Assembly: GCF_030269645.1 (NCBI RefSeq)
Contig: NZ_BSTR01000034.1
Location: forward strand, 1 to 64,000
Source: Actinokineospora sp. NBRC 105648
GTDB lineage: Bacteria > Actinomycetota > Actinomycetes > Mycobacteriales > Pseudonocardiaceae
Direction: 5' to 3'
Length of the DNA stretch: 64,000 nucleotides
Shown here: positions 1 to 7,077 of the stretch, one piece after another
Position numbering within the stretch: position 1 is the first letter of the stretch
Layout of the letters: each line of letters begins with the position of its first letter
Notes under the pieces: generated by a model
What the model was told of the DNA's origin: nothing
Seen by the model: only the letters and a program-made list of their open reading frames with translations
Database searches by the model: none
Translations under genes and position numbers: made by a program

Positions 1-126
1 TCCGTCGGCTCCGTCGGCTCCGTCGGCTCCGTCGGCTCCGTCGGCTCCGTCGGCTCCGTCGGCTCCGTCGGCTCCGTCGGCTCCGTCGGCTCCGTCGGCT
101 CCGTCGGCTCCGTCGGCTCCGTCGGC
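1..126. repeat. 14 perfect tandem copies of a 9-bp unit
   Basis: The first 126 bases are the unit TCCGTCGGC repeated 14 times without a single change. The array lies in frame inside the minus-strand gene that begins at 443, where it encodes Thr-Glu-Pro tripeptides. Because it touches the window edge the true copy number may be higher. Perfect DNA identity, not just peptide identity, indicates recent slippage or strong homogenisation, so copy number probably varies between strains. Confidence 0.97.
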
Positions 127-443
127 TTATCTGGGGCTGCCGGGCTTTCCGGAGGTGCGTCGGTGGTGCTCCCGGAATGCGGCACCGGTTGCTCGGCGTC
201 GATGAGGTGGTCGGCGTCGGAGGTGGGCTGGGTGGCGGTGTGGTCTTGGGGTTCCACGGCGGAAGTTGGGGATTCGGGGGTCTCGGAGAGGGGTTGTTCC
301 TTGTCCACCAACTGGTCCGCGTCGCTCACCTCCGGCCCTGGCTCTGGCTGCGCCGGGGTGTCCGTCCCGCTGGTCTCCGGCGGCGGTTCGGGTGGCGGTG
401 GCGGCTCCGGCGGCGGGGTGGTGTCGACCGTGTCAACGCTCAT
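1..443 (-). CDS. Pro/Thr/Glu-rich repeat protein, 5' part only (runs off left edge)
   Basis: ATG at 443 overlaps the end of the HerA-like ATPase gene by 11 nt, and the frame stays open to base 1 (147 codons seen). The visible part is low-complexity and disordered: a Pro/Glu stretch at residues 9-37, two copies of a SDADxLxDxEQP motif (residues about 40-51 and 75-86), then from about residue 108 uninterrupted Thr-Glu-Pro tripeptides coded by the 9-bp array. There is no signal peptide or membrane segment in the visible part. The overlap with the upstream gene implies translational coupling, so it should act with the ATPase pair. Such TEP tracts usually serve as rigid extended linkers, so a folded domain may follow beyond the edge. 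Function unknown; the gene call itself rests on frame, overlap and codon use. Confidence 0.8.
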   Translation of the reverse strand, partial: MSVDTVDTTPPPEPPPPPEPPPETSGTDTPAQPEPGPEVSDADQLVDKEQPLSETPESPTSAVEPQDHTATQPTSDADHLIDAEQPVPHSGSTTDAPPESPAAPDKPTEPTEPTEPTEPTEPTEPTEPTEPTEPTEPTEPTEPTEPT

Positions 444-3213
444 CGGGGGCCATGCCGAGGGCGAGGGTGGGCCAGGTGGTCTCCAGGTTGAGGAACCTGG
501 TCGCGGCGTGGAAGCGGGCGTTGGGGGTGGGGGCGTTGCTGAGCTGGGCCGCGGCTGTCTCGCAGACCGGTTCCGGGCCGGTGACCACCGTGCGGCTGGG
601 GAGCCAGGTGTCGGGGTGGTCGCGCAGGGCCGCCAACTGGTCGGTGTCCGGCAGCCGCAGGCCGCGGGCGGCCCAAGCCGCGGTGTCGGGGTGTGGACCG
701 GGGTCCGCGGCTCGGAGGGCGCGCAGGACGTCGATCCAGCGGTAGCGGCCCGCCTGCCACTGCGTCTCGGTGCCGTCACAGCCCGCATTACCGTCCACTT
801 GGGACACTGCTACCGCGCCGACGTGGGCCGTCAGTGACTCTGGTTGGTAGTGCGCCGCCAGACCGGCGTAGCGGGTGTCGATCGCTGTCTGCGCCCGGTG
901 CGCCACAGCGCATTCGAGGGTGCGCCGGTCCGCCCCCGCGGCGAGGTCGGCGAGCCAGGTCTTGTCCGGGCGCGGGGCGGGCCTGCCGACCAGGTGGGAC
1001 ACCACCAGCAGTTCGATCCACAGCACCACGCGCGGGTCGTCGGCCAGGCGGCCGGCCAGGTTGATCTCGCGCAGGGTGCACGCCCTGGATCGGCACATCT
1101 GTCCACAAGCGACACTGCGCACCGCGCGGATCGCCGGGGCGGGGCCGGGGGCGGTGGCCTCGCGGTGCGCACCCAGCGGCACGCAGAGGCGGATCGGGTG
1201 GTCCATGCCGTCGGTGAAGACGGCGGCCTGGCCCGGGGGCAGCGAGACGATCTGCCGCGACTGCGACTCGTCGAGGTTCATCGTGGCGCCGACCACCTCG
1301 CGGTCGTCGGCGGCGGGGAGCCGGTGGATGATCTTCAGCGCGGTGTTCTTCACGACGTCGGGGACGATCTTGGCTGGGATCTGCTCGGCGATGACGATGC
1401 CCTCGCCGTAGGCGCGGATCTCCGCCAGCAGGGCGGTGAACAGCTCCACCGCGTGCGCCGCCGGGCTGCCCGGCTCGGTGCGCTTGAGCAGCCGGTGGGC
1501 CTCCTCGAGCACGGTCACGTGCCGCAGGCCCACCTCGCCGGGCGCCCGCCGGGTGCGCAGGTGCTGGTGCAGCCGGATCAGCACGGCGCCGATGAAGAAG
1601 GCCTTGTCCTGGTCGTTGCCGACGTCCTCGATCTCCAGGACCACGTTGCGCCGCAACAGTTCCGCGACGTCGAGCGGGTGCCCGCCCTCGAAGAAGCGCC
1701 CCGGTGTGCCCAGCCGCAGCGAGCTGAGCCGCACGTCGATGAAGCCCAGGACGTTGTCGGTGATCTCCTTGCCGTACCCGATCCCCTTGACCACCTCGAC
1801 CGCCGCGCGCTGCAGGTCGGCCAGGGTCGGGTACCTCGGGCGCACCCCGGGCCGCCGGGACTCGCTGAGCGCCGGGTCCCAGCCCAGGTCGGTGTAGCAG
1901 CGGGTGAGCGCGTGGCCGAGCACCTGCGGGAACGGCTCGTCGGCGTCGAAGGCGGCCAGGAACAGCGCGCGGACCAGGTCGATGTGGGTCTGGATCGGGA
2001 ACCCGGGCTCGGGTTCGAGCGGGTTGAGCCCGACCGGTTGGGCGGCCGGGTCACCGGGCCGGACCACCGTCACGTTCGCCGCGCCGATCCGGCCCGCCAT
2101 GGCCGCGTACTCGGCCTTGGCGGGCTCGATCACCAGCCACGGCACACCGTGGTGGTGCAGTTGCTCTAGCAGGTGCCGCACGGTCTGCGACTTGCCGCCG
2201 CCGGTCGCGCCCGCGACGAAGGTGTGCCGGTTGAGCGTCCCGGTGTCCACGCCGAACGGACCCGCGGGCCGGTCGCCGTTGTCCAGCACCACACCGAGGT
2301 GCACCGGGCCGTCCCGCTCCGGGGTGACGTCGAAGGCGACCGGTTCGGTCAACCGGATCCCGGGCAGCTCCTGCCGCGGTGTCCTGGCCACGGCGGCGAG
2401 GAACTCGCCACTGGCGGCGAACGGCGACCGCGGCGCGTCCGCTTCCCCCGCCACCGGCGCGCCCACGGCGTCGAACGGCACCGGCGCCGGACCGGGGTGC
2501 AGCACGTAGGGCAGCTCGTCGAGGTCGCTCGACCCGCAGAGCAGGGCCGCCGCCCGCCGCGCGCCCACCTCGTCGGCGCCGCCCACCAGCACCCGAACGC
2601 TCCACATCCCGCCGACGCGCGCCTGGCTGAGTTCCCGGTAGCGCGCCTGCGCCCGCTCCAGCGCGATCCGGTCGAGCTCGGAGTTCTCCCGCTGCCGCAG
2701 CCGCGGGATCGCCGTGCCCAACACCAGCAGCTCGCGGTCGACCGCCTCGGCTGACAGCGGCGCGGCCACGACCAGCCAGGCGAACGGTCCGGCGAGGTGG
2801 GCGACGTAGTCGTCGAACCCGCCGCGGCGGGCGGTGCCGCGCTCGGCTGTCCACAGTGGATCAATTCGACCGGGGCAGGCCAGCCACGCGGGCAGCGCGG
2901 CGAACCCGGCGACCACCTCGGCGGCGTCGACGGGCACGCCACGGGTGCCGGGCGGGTAGAGGATCTGCCCGGAACCCCCCGCACTGGGCGGGAAAGACGG
3001 GTTGCCACCGACCAGGACCTGGAGCCGGTCCGCGCCCGGGGGTCGGTGCCAGGACACGGCGATCGCGGCGGCGGGCTCGGCCCGCGCGCCCAGTTCGGCG
3101 TGCGCGGCCGAGAGCGCGGCGAACAGCTGCGCGGGCACCGGGTCGGGGCGGGCCGGGTCGTCCGGCCGCCGCGGCGCCGAGAGCACGCGCTGGAAGGTGA
3201 AACCCGTGAGCAC
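433..3213 (-). CDS. HerA/VirB4-like (DUF87-type) P-loop ATPase, 926 aa
   Basis: Predicted DNA- or protein-pumping ATPase of the HerA/FtsK superfamily. Residues 1-300 form an N-terminal region with no domain I recognise. Walker A GATGGGKS is at 335-342, a Walker B with tandem acidic residues VTVLEEAH at 566-573, and a downstream stretch (about 600-680) with AEQIPAKI and LPPGQA resembles the sensor/arginine-finger region of HerA proteins. The C-terminal 230 residues are unusual and carry a Cys cluster C-x3-C-x4-C (703, 707, 712) that could bind zinc. Start is GTG at 3213, 6 bp after the stop of the upstream membrane protein, so the two are one transcript. The family contains archaeal/bacterial HerA, conjugation VirB4 and anti-phage HerA ATPases; no relaxase, NurA or other conjugation gene is visible here. 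Superfamily assignment is secure, cellular role unknown. Confidence 0.85.
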   Translation of the reverse strand: MLTGFTFQRVLSAPRRPDDPARPDPVPAQLFAALSAAHAELGARAEPAAAIAVSWHRPPGADRLQVLVGGNPSFPPSAGGSGQILYPPGTRGVPVDAAEVVAGFAALPAWLACPGRIDPLWTAERGTARRGGFDDYVAHLAGPFAWLVVAAPLSAEAVDRELLVLGTAIPRLRQRENSELDRIALERAQARYRELSQARVGGMWSVRVLVGGADEVGARRAAALLCGSSDLDELPYVLHPGPAPVPFDAVGAPVAGEADAPRSPFAASGEFLAAVARTPRQELPGIRLTEPVAFDVTPERDGPVHLGVVLDNGDRPAGPFGVDTGTLNRHTFVAGATGGGKSQTVRHLLEQLHHHGVPWLVIEPAKAEYAAMAGRIGAANVTVVRPGDPAAQPVGLNPLEPEPGFPIQTHIDLVRALFLAAFDADEPFPQVLGHALTRCYTDLGWDPALSESRRPGVRPRYPTLADLQRAAVEVVKGIGYGKEITDNVLGFIDVRLSSLRLGTPGRFFEGGHPLDVAELLRRNVVLEIEDVGNDQDKAFFIGAVLIRLHQHLRTRRAPGEVGLRHVTVLEEAHRLLKRTEPGSPAAHAVELFTALLAEIRAYGEGIVIAEQIPAKIVPDVVKNTALKIIHRLPAADDREVVGATMNLDESQSRQIVSLPPGQAAVFTDGMDHPIRLCVPLGAHREATAPGPAPAIRAVRSVACGQMCRSRACTLREINLAGRLADDPRVVLWIELLVVSHLVGRPAPRPDKTWLADLAAGADRRTLECAVAHRAQTAIDTRYAGLAAHYQPESLTAHVGAVAVSQVDGNAGCDGTETQWQAGRYRWIDVLRALRAADPGPHPDTAAWAARGLRLPDTDQLAALRDHPDTWLPSRTVVTGPEPVCETAAAQLSNAPTPNARFHAATRFLNLETTWPTLALGMAPDER

Positions 3214-3219
3214 GCGCGC

Positions 3220-5082
3220 CTACCCGCGCCGCGGGTCCGCGGCGACGCGCTCCAGCAACGTGATCCCGGGGTTGCAGTCCCCCAGCACCACCCGCCTGCC
3301 CGAGGGCGGGTTCTCCACCAGGACGAACGCGGTGGTGGGCAACGACTGGATCGTCGTCGGCTCGACGGCGAACTCGTAGACCCGGACGTGCGTCGTGCCG
3401 TCGGTGACCGACTCCGACGCCGTCTCGTTCACCGTCTCCTGCCAGGTCTGGCTGCGGGACTCGGTGACCGAGTCGTTGCGGGTGAAGCTGTTCGAGCCGC
3501 CGAAGGAGTCGGCCAGGAAGCTGCCCGCCCCCTGGTTCCAGCTGCGGCCCTTGGTGCTGCTGGTCCCGTGCGTCTCGCTGGTGCCCTCGGTCTCCCCGAC
3601 CGTGCGGCCGGTGCCCTTGGCCACGGACTTGCCGAACTGCGCGGTCACCTGGCTGAGCTCGAACTTGTGGCCGCGGCCGATGAACTCCGCCGCCGCGCTC
3701 GCGTCCTGGGCGTTGCCCAGCCGCATCAGGATGGCGGCGCTGTCGGCGCTGCCGAGCAGCTCCTTGAGGTCGCCGCGCAGCCGCTCGAGCAGCAGCACCA
3801 GCCGGATCCCCACCCGCTTGCACTGCCGGGCGAACGACTCCAGGCCCTCCAAGCCGATCTGGTCCGCGCCGGCGACCACCAGGACGCCGTCGTCGGCGCC
3901 CGCCCGCCTGCCGCGCACGTCGTGCAGCAGCCGGTGGAACACGACCCGGTCGAGGAAGTCCTTGCGGCGGTGCTGGCTGTGCGCGGTGGTGATGACCGAG
4001 AGCCCGTCGGCGTGCCAGAGCCCGGTGGTGTCCGGGTCCTCGGCCACCGGCTCGTCCTTGGCCAGCAGGGACAGCGTGCTGATCAGGAACTGCAGCTCCT
4101 GCTGCACCCGCTCGGTCTGCCCGAGGGTGTCGACGTAGGCGGTGATCTTGGTGACCTCGGCGACGTCGAGCGGGCCGTCCTCGGCGAGGTCGTAGGTGCG
4201 GCGCAGCACCTCCAGGCCCGCGACCAGCCGCTGGAACGTCGGCGGGCGGACCAGCCGCTTGGCCACGGCCTCGATCAGGTCGGTGTCCAGCGCCCGCAGG
4301 TCGACCTGGTCGCTCTGGCGCATGGTGTGCACCGCCTGGGCCAGCAGGTCGGCCACCTCGTCGGGGTCGATCCCGGCCAGCAGGCTGACCCTGGCCGCGT
4401 CCTCGGGCAGCGCCGTGTGCCGGACCGGCAGGCCGCGGCTCGCCACGAACGCGGCGAGGCCGCCCGCGACCCGCTGCTCGCTGAAGTCGACGACGGTGAT
4501 CGGCGCGCCCATCCCGGTGAGCGAGGTGCCCAGGGTGGCGAGCAGACCGGCCCAGCCGTCACCGGTGCCGCCGAAGACGTCGACCCGGCTCGGGCCCGAC
4601 CACAGGTCCAGCGGGTGCCAGAGCAGCGCGGCGGCCCGGCGCGCCGCCTCGGCCCGGTCGTGCTCGCCGATCCCGGCCTGCCACTGCCGCTGGGCCAGCA
4701 GGAACTGCCGGTGCCCGGCCTCGCGCTCGGCCTGCGCCCCGGCCAGCACCTCCTTGATCTTGCGGCTGGGCAGCAGGACCGGGAGCACGTAGGAGAAGGC
4801 GATCCCGGCGACGAGCACGGCGATGCCCGCGCCGGGCGAGGCGACCGAGACGATGATCCAGAGCACCGCGGAGGCGCCCGCCCGGCGCAGCAGTTGCGAC
4901 TTGCCGACGGCGACCTTGTGCTCGAGCGCGCTCACGTCGGGCAGCGGTGGCTCGTGCCAGACCGGCATCCGGTCGGCGTCCGGGCTGCGCGTCGCGGGCG
5001 CCGGGGCCACGTACTCCCACCCCCACCGCTCCTGCGGCACGAACAGCCGCTCGGCCAGTTGCAGGCTTGTGGCCTCGCTCAT
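3220..5082 (-). CDS. Membrane-anchored, degenerate ATPase-like partner protein, 620 aa
   Basis: First gene of the three-gene minus-strand operon. ATG at 5082 is preferred over an in-frame GTG at 5097 because a GAGGGG ribosome site sits 7 nt before it. A hairpin of two membrane segments (about residues 69-83 and 85-104) is followed by a cytoplasmic part whose VFGGTGDGWAG (169-179) looks like a P-loop that has lost the Lys-Ser/Thr pair. A hydrophobic strand with VLVVAGADQIG occupies the Walker B place. Near residues 475-560 there is a long Ser/Thr/Gly-rich stretch, then a conserved-looking 60-residue tail. I read it as a catalytically dead relative or adaptor of the HerA-like ATPase encoded next to it, anchoring that enzyme to the membrane. 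This is inference; no named family was recognised. Confidence 0.75.
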   Translation of the reverse strand: MSEATSLQLAERLFVPQERWGWEYVAPAPATRSPDADRMPVWHEPPLPDVSALEHKVAVGKSQLLRRAGASAVLWIIVSVASPGAGIAVLVAGIAFSYVLPVLLPSRKIKEVLAGAQAEREAGHRQFLLAQRQWQAGIGEHDRAEAARRAAALLWHPLDLWSGPSRVDVFGGTGDGWAGLLATLGTSLTGMGAPITVVDFSEQRVAGGLAAFVASRGLPVRHTALPEDAARVSLLAGIDPDEVADLLAQAVHTMRQSDQVDLRALDTDLIEAVAKRLVRPPTFQRLVAGLEVLRRTYDLAEDGPLDVAEVTKITAYVDTLGQTERVQQELQFLISTLSLLAKDEPVAEDPDTTGLWHADGLSVITTAHSQHRRKDFLDRVVFHRLLHDVRGRRAGADDGVLVVAGADQIGLEGLESFARQCKRVGIRLVLLLERLRGDLKELLGSADSAAILMRLGNAQDASAAAEFIGRGHKFELSQVTAQFGKSVAKGTGRTVGETEGTSETHGTSSTKGRSWNQGAGSFLADSFGGSNSFTRNDSVTESRSQTWQETVNETASESVTDGTTHVRVYEFAVEPTTIQSLPTTAFVLVENPPSGRRVVLGDCNPGITLLERVAADPRRG

Positions 5083-5272
5083 CAGGCAACCCCTCACCCA
5101 GTACCGCGGCGCCCGGCCCAGTCACGCCGGGCGTGTGGACGATCACCGCTAGTCCTTCCACAGTGGGCGGGCGCGTGGTCACCCGATCGTGAGATCGCGA
5201 TCACATCGTAACCGTACATCAGCAGAACGTAGTCGTATGGAGTACGGAGAGCCACTGACCTGGTCAAACACG

Positions 5273-5303
5273 AAAAAGGCTCCCGGCTGGGGAGCCGGGA
5301 GCC
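5273..5303 (-). terminator. Rho-independent terminator after cvnD
   Basis: A perfect 11-bp stem (5278-5288 with 5293-5303, arm GGCTCCCGGCT) closes a 4-nt loop and is followed on the minus strand by five T residues. It sits 18 bp beyond the cvnD stop codon and separates the conservon from the downstream HerA-like operon, so that operon needs its own promoter in 5083-5272. Confidence 0.9.
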
Positions 5304-5321
5304 TCTTGCGCGCGAGTGTGG

Positions 5322-5927
5322 TCAGACGGCGCGGGACATGCGCTGGTTCATCGCGTGCTCGACCAGGGTGATCAGCGTCTCCTTGGTGGAGTCGCGGTCA
5401 CGGGCGTCGGTGGTGACGATCGGCACCGACGGCTCGACGGTGAGCGCCTCGCGCACGTCGTCGATGCGGTGGTGCAGCACCCGGTCGAAGCAGTTGAGGG
5501 CGATGACGTAGGGCAGGCCGCGGTCCTCGAAGAAGTCGATCGAGGCGAAGGCGTCGGCGAGCCTGCGGGTGTCGACCAGCACGATGGCGCCGATCGCGCC
5601 GCGGACCAGGTCGTCCCACATGAACCAGAAGCGGTGCTGGCCAGGGGTGCCGAACAGGTAGAGGATCAGGTCCGAGTCCAGCGACACGCGGCCGAAGTCC
5701 ATCGCGACCGTGGTGGTCACCTTGTTCGGGGTCGAGGACAGGTCGTCGACGTCGACGCTGGCCTCGGTCATGACGGCCTCGGTGGTCAGCGGGACGATCT
5801 CCGAGACGGAGCCGACCAGGGTCGTCTTGCCCACCCCGAAGCCGCCCGCCACGACGATCTTGGCCGACGTGGTCGGCTGCGAGGAAGCGCCGCGCGCGCT
5901 GAGAGGACTAGAGCCTGCGGAGCCCAC
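5322..5927 (-). CDS. cvnD: Conservon small GTPase-like ATP/GTP-binding protein CvnD, 201 aa
   Basis: Last member of a cvnABCD conservon, a set that in Streptomyces forms a membrane-associated complex resembling eukaryotic G-protein signalling. P-loop GGFGVGKTT lies near residue 30, DFGR is the switch region that follows the catalytic threonine stretch, and LNCFD is the base-recognition motif that replaces NKxD in this family. GTG at 5927 was chosen because it gives the usual 200-residue length; it overlaps the end of cvnC by 20 nt, as is normal in conservons. A longer reading frame runs through cvnC but has no family support. Family certain; the signal sensed is not known. Confidence 0.95.
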   Translation of the reverse strand: MGSAGSSPLSARGASSQPTTSAKIVVAGGFGVGKTTLVGSVSEIVPLTTEAVMTEASVDVDDLSSTPNKVTTTVAMDFGRVSLDSDLILYLFGTPGQHRFWFMWDDLVRGAIGAIVLVDTRRLADAFASIDFFEDRGLPYVIALNCFDRVLHHRIDDVREALTVEPSVPIVTTDARDRDSTKETLITLVEHAMNQRMSRAV

Positions 5928-6618
5928 TGAGCACCCTTTCCATGAATTCGATCGATGGCCGGTCACCCACGACCATGCCGCTCTGGTGGATCGAGACCAG
6001 GCCCATGCCCGCCATGTCGCCGATGAGGACCCGGGCCACACCGAGCGGCAGCCGCAGGTGCGCGGCGACCTCGGCGACGGACCGGGTGTCCAGGCACAGG
6101 CCGCAGATCGACCGGTGCTCGGGACGGACCGCGGCGTCGGGGACCCGTCCCCGGTCGCTGGTGGACACCAGCGCCTCGATCGCCAGATCGTAGTCGGACC
6201 GGGTGCGCCCACCGGTCTTGGTGTACGGGCGCACCATCGAGCCGGTCTCGTGCGGGGCGAGCTCGGCCGGCTCGGGCTCCGGCTCCAGCTCGGCAACCGC
6301 CGGGATCTCCTTGCTGTCCCAATCGGACTGCGCGGGAATCCCGGGGTCACCATAGAGGGTCGCGCTGGGGCCGCCGAACAGCCTGGCTCGGAACCCGTCG
6401 ATGTCGAACCGGTTCGGCGGCTCGCCGAGTCCGGGTTCGGACAGGTCGTCCCAACCTCGCTCCGACATGTCCGCCAGCCTCCGCTCAGGTTCATCAACCT
6501 GTTGTTCCCGGGGTAGTTCGGTGTCCGGGCCACCGAACGCCGCGTCCGAGTCGAACAGGTCCCGGTAGGAGAAGTCGTCCTCGGTGCGCCTGCCCGTGGG
6601 TCTGCGGCCCGTGCTCAT
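5908..6618 (-). CDS. cvnC: Conservon DUF742 protein CvnC, 236 aa
   Basis: DUF742 protein of the conservon. The N-terminal half (about 1-120) is acidic, proline- and glutamate-rich and poorly conserved. The conserved DUF742 core follows from about residue 130 (VRPYTKTGGRTRS motif) and contains a winged-helix-like segment with LRLPLGVARVLIGDMA. In the conservon model CvnC bridges the histidine-kinase-like CvnA and the GTPase CvnD. It lies 30 bp after cvnB and overlaps cvnD. At 236 residues it is longer than the common 120-130 residues, entirely because of the N-terminal extension. That extension could be an annotation artefact, but no internal start with a better ribosome site was evident. Confidence 0.93.
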   Translation of the reverse strand: MSTGRRPTGRRTEDDFSYRDLFDSDAAFGGPDTELPREQQVDEPERRLADMSERGWDDLSEPGLGEPPNRFDIDGFRARLFGGPSATLYGDPGIPAQSDWDSKEIPAVAELEPEPEPAELAPHETGSMVRPYTKTGGRTRSDYDLAIEALVSTSDRGRVPDAAVRPEHRSICGLCLDTRSVAEVAAHLRLPLGVARVLIGDMAGMGLVSIHQSGMVVGDRPSIEFMERVLSGLRRL

Positions 6619-6648
6619 CGCGTCCTCACCCCGCCATCCAGCCCGGTC

Positions 6649-7077
6649 TTACCTGCGTTGCGCGCCCTGGAGCTGCGCGCGCAGCTCCGGCGTCATCTGC
6701 TGGCCGACCCGCTCGACGAGCAGGGTCATCTCGTAGGCGACCAACCCGATGTCGCAGTTGGGGGCCGCCAGGACGGCCAGGCAGGAGCCGTCCGAGATCG
6801 ACATCAGGAATAGGTAGCCGCGGTCCATCTCGACCACGGTCTGGTTCACCCCGCCCGCCTCGAAGCACCTCGCGGCACCGGCGGTGAGGCTGACCAGACC
6901 GGAGGCCACGGCGGAGAGCTGTTCGGCGCGGTCGCGGGGCAGGCCCTGCGAGCCCGCCAGCAGCAGTCCGTCGGCGGACACCACCACGGCGTGCGCCGCG
7001 CCTGGCACCTGGCGGACAAAGTCGGTGATGAGCCACCCGAAGCTACCGGGCTGCCCCTGTGCGGACGCGGTTGTCAC
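6649..7077 (-). CDS. cvnB: Roadblock/LC7 domain protein CvnB, 142 aa
   Basis: Roadblock/LC7 fold protein covering its full length, with the family hallmarks WLITDFV near the N-terminus, [14 protein letters not shown] and GLVSLTAGA. Proteins of this type act as regulators of the neighbouring small GTPase (CvnD) in the way MglB works on MglA. The GTG start at 7077 overlaps the cvnA stop codon (GTGA), so CvnB is translationally coupled to the sensor kinase. Cytoplasmic, without membrane segments. Confidence 0.95.
   Translation of the reverse strand: MTTASAQGQPGSFGWLITDFVRQVPGAAHAVVVSADGLLLAGSQGLPRDRAEQLSAVASGLVSLTAGAARCFEAGGVNQTVVEMDRGYLFLMSISDGSCLAVLAAPNCDIGLVAYEMTLLVERVGQQMTPELRAQLQGAQRR

Noticed and set aside
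1-126. CRISPR array
   Set aside because: Repeats are 9 bp, contiguous, without spacers and in frame within a protein gene.
1-5082. Integrative conjugative element
   Set aside because: HerA/VirB4-like ATPase alone is insufficient: no relaxase, integrase, replication protein or att site was seen in the window.
844-5211. Long open frames on the plus strand opposite the HerA-like operon
   Set aside because: They are the GC-rich antisense frames of real genes: repetitive Arg/Gly/Pro-rich translations, no domains, no ribosome sites. The same holds for plus-strand frames over cvnA (7146-10043), coxL (24756-27656) and groEL (44219-46537).
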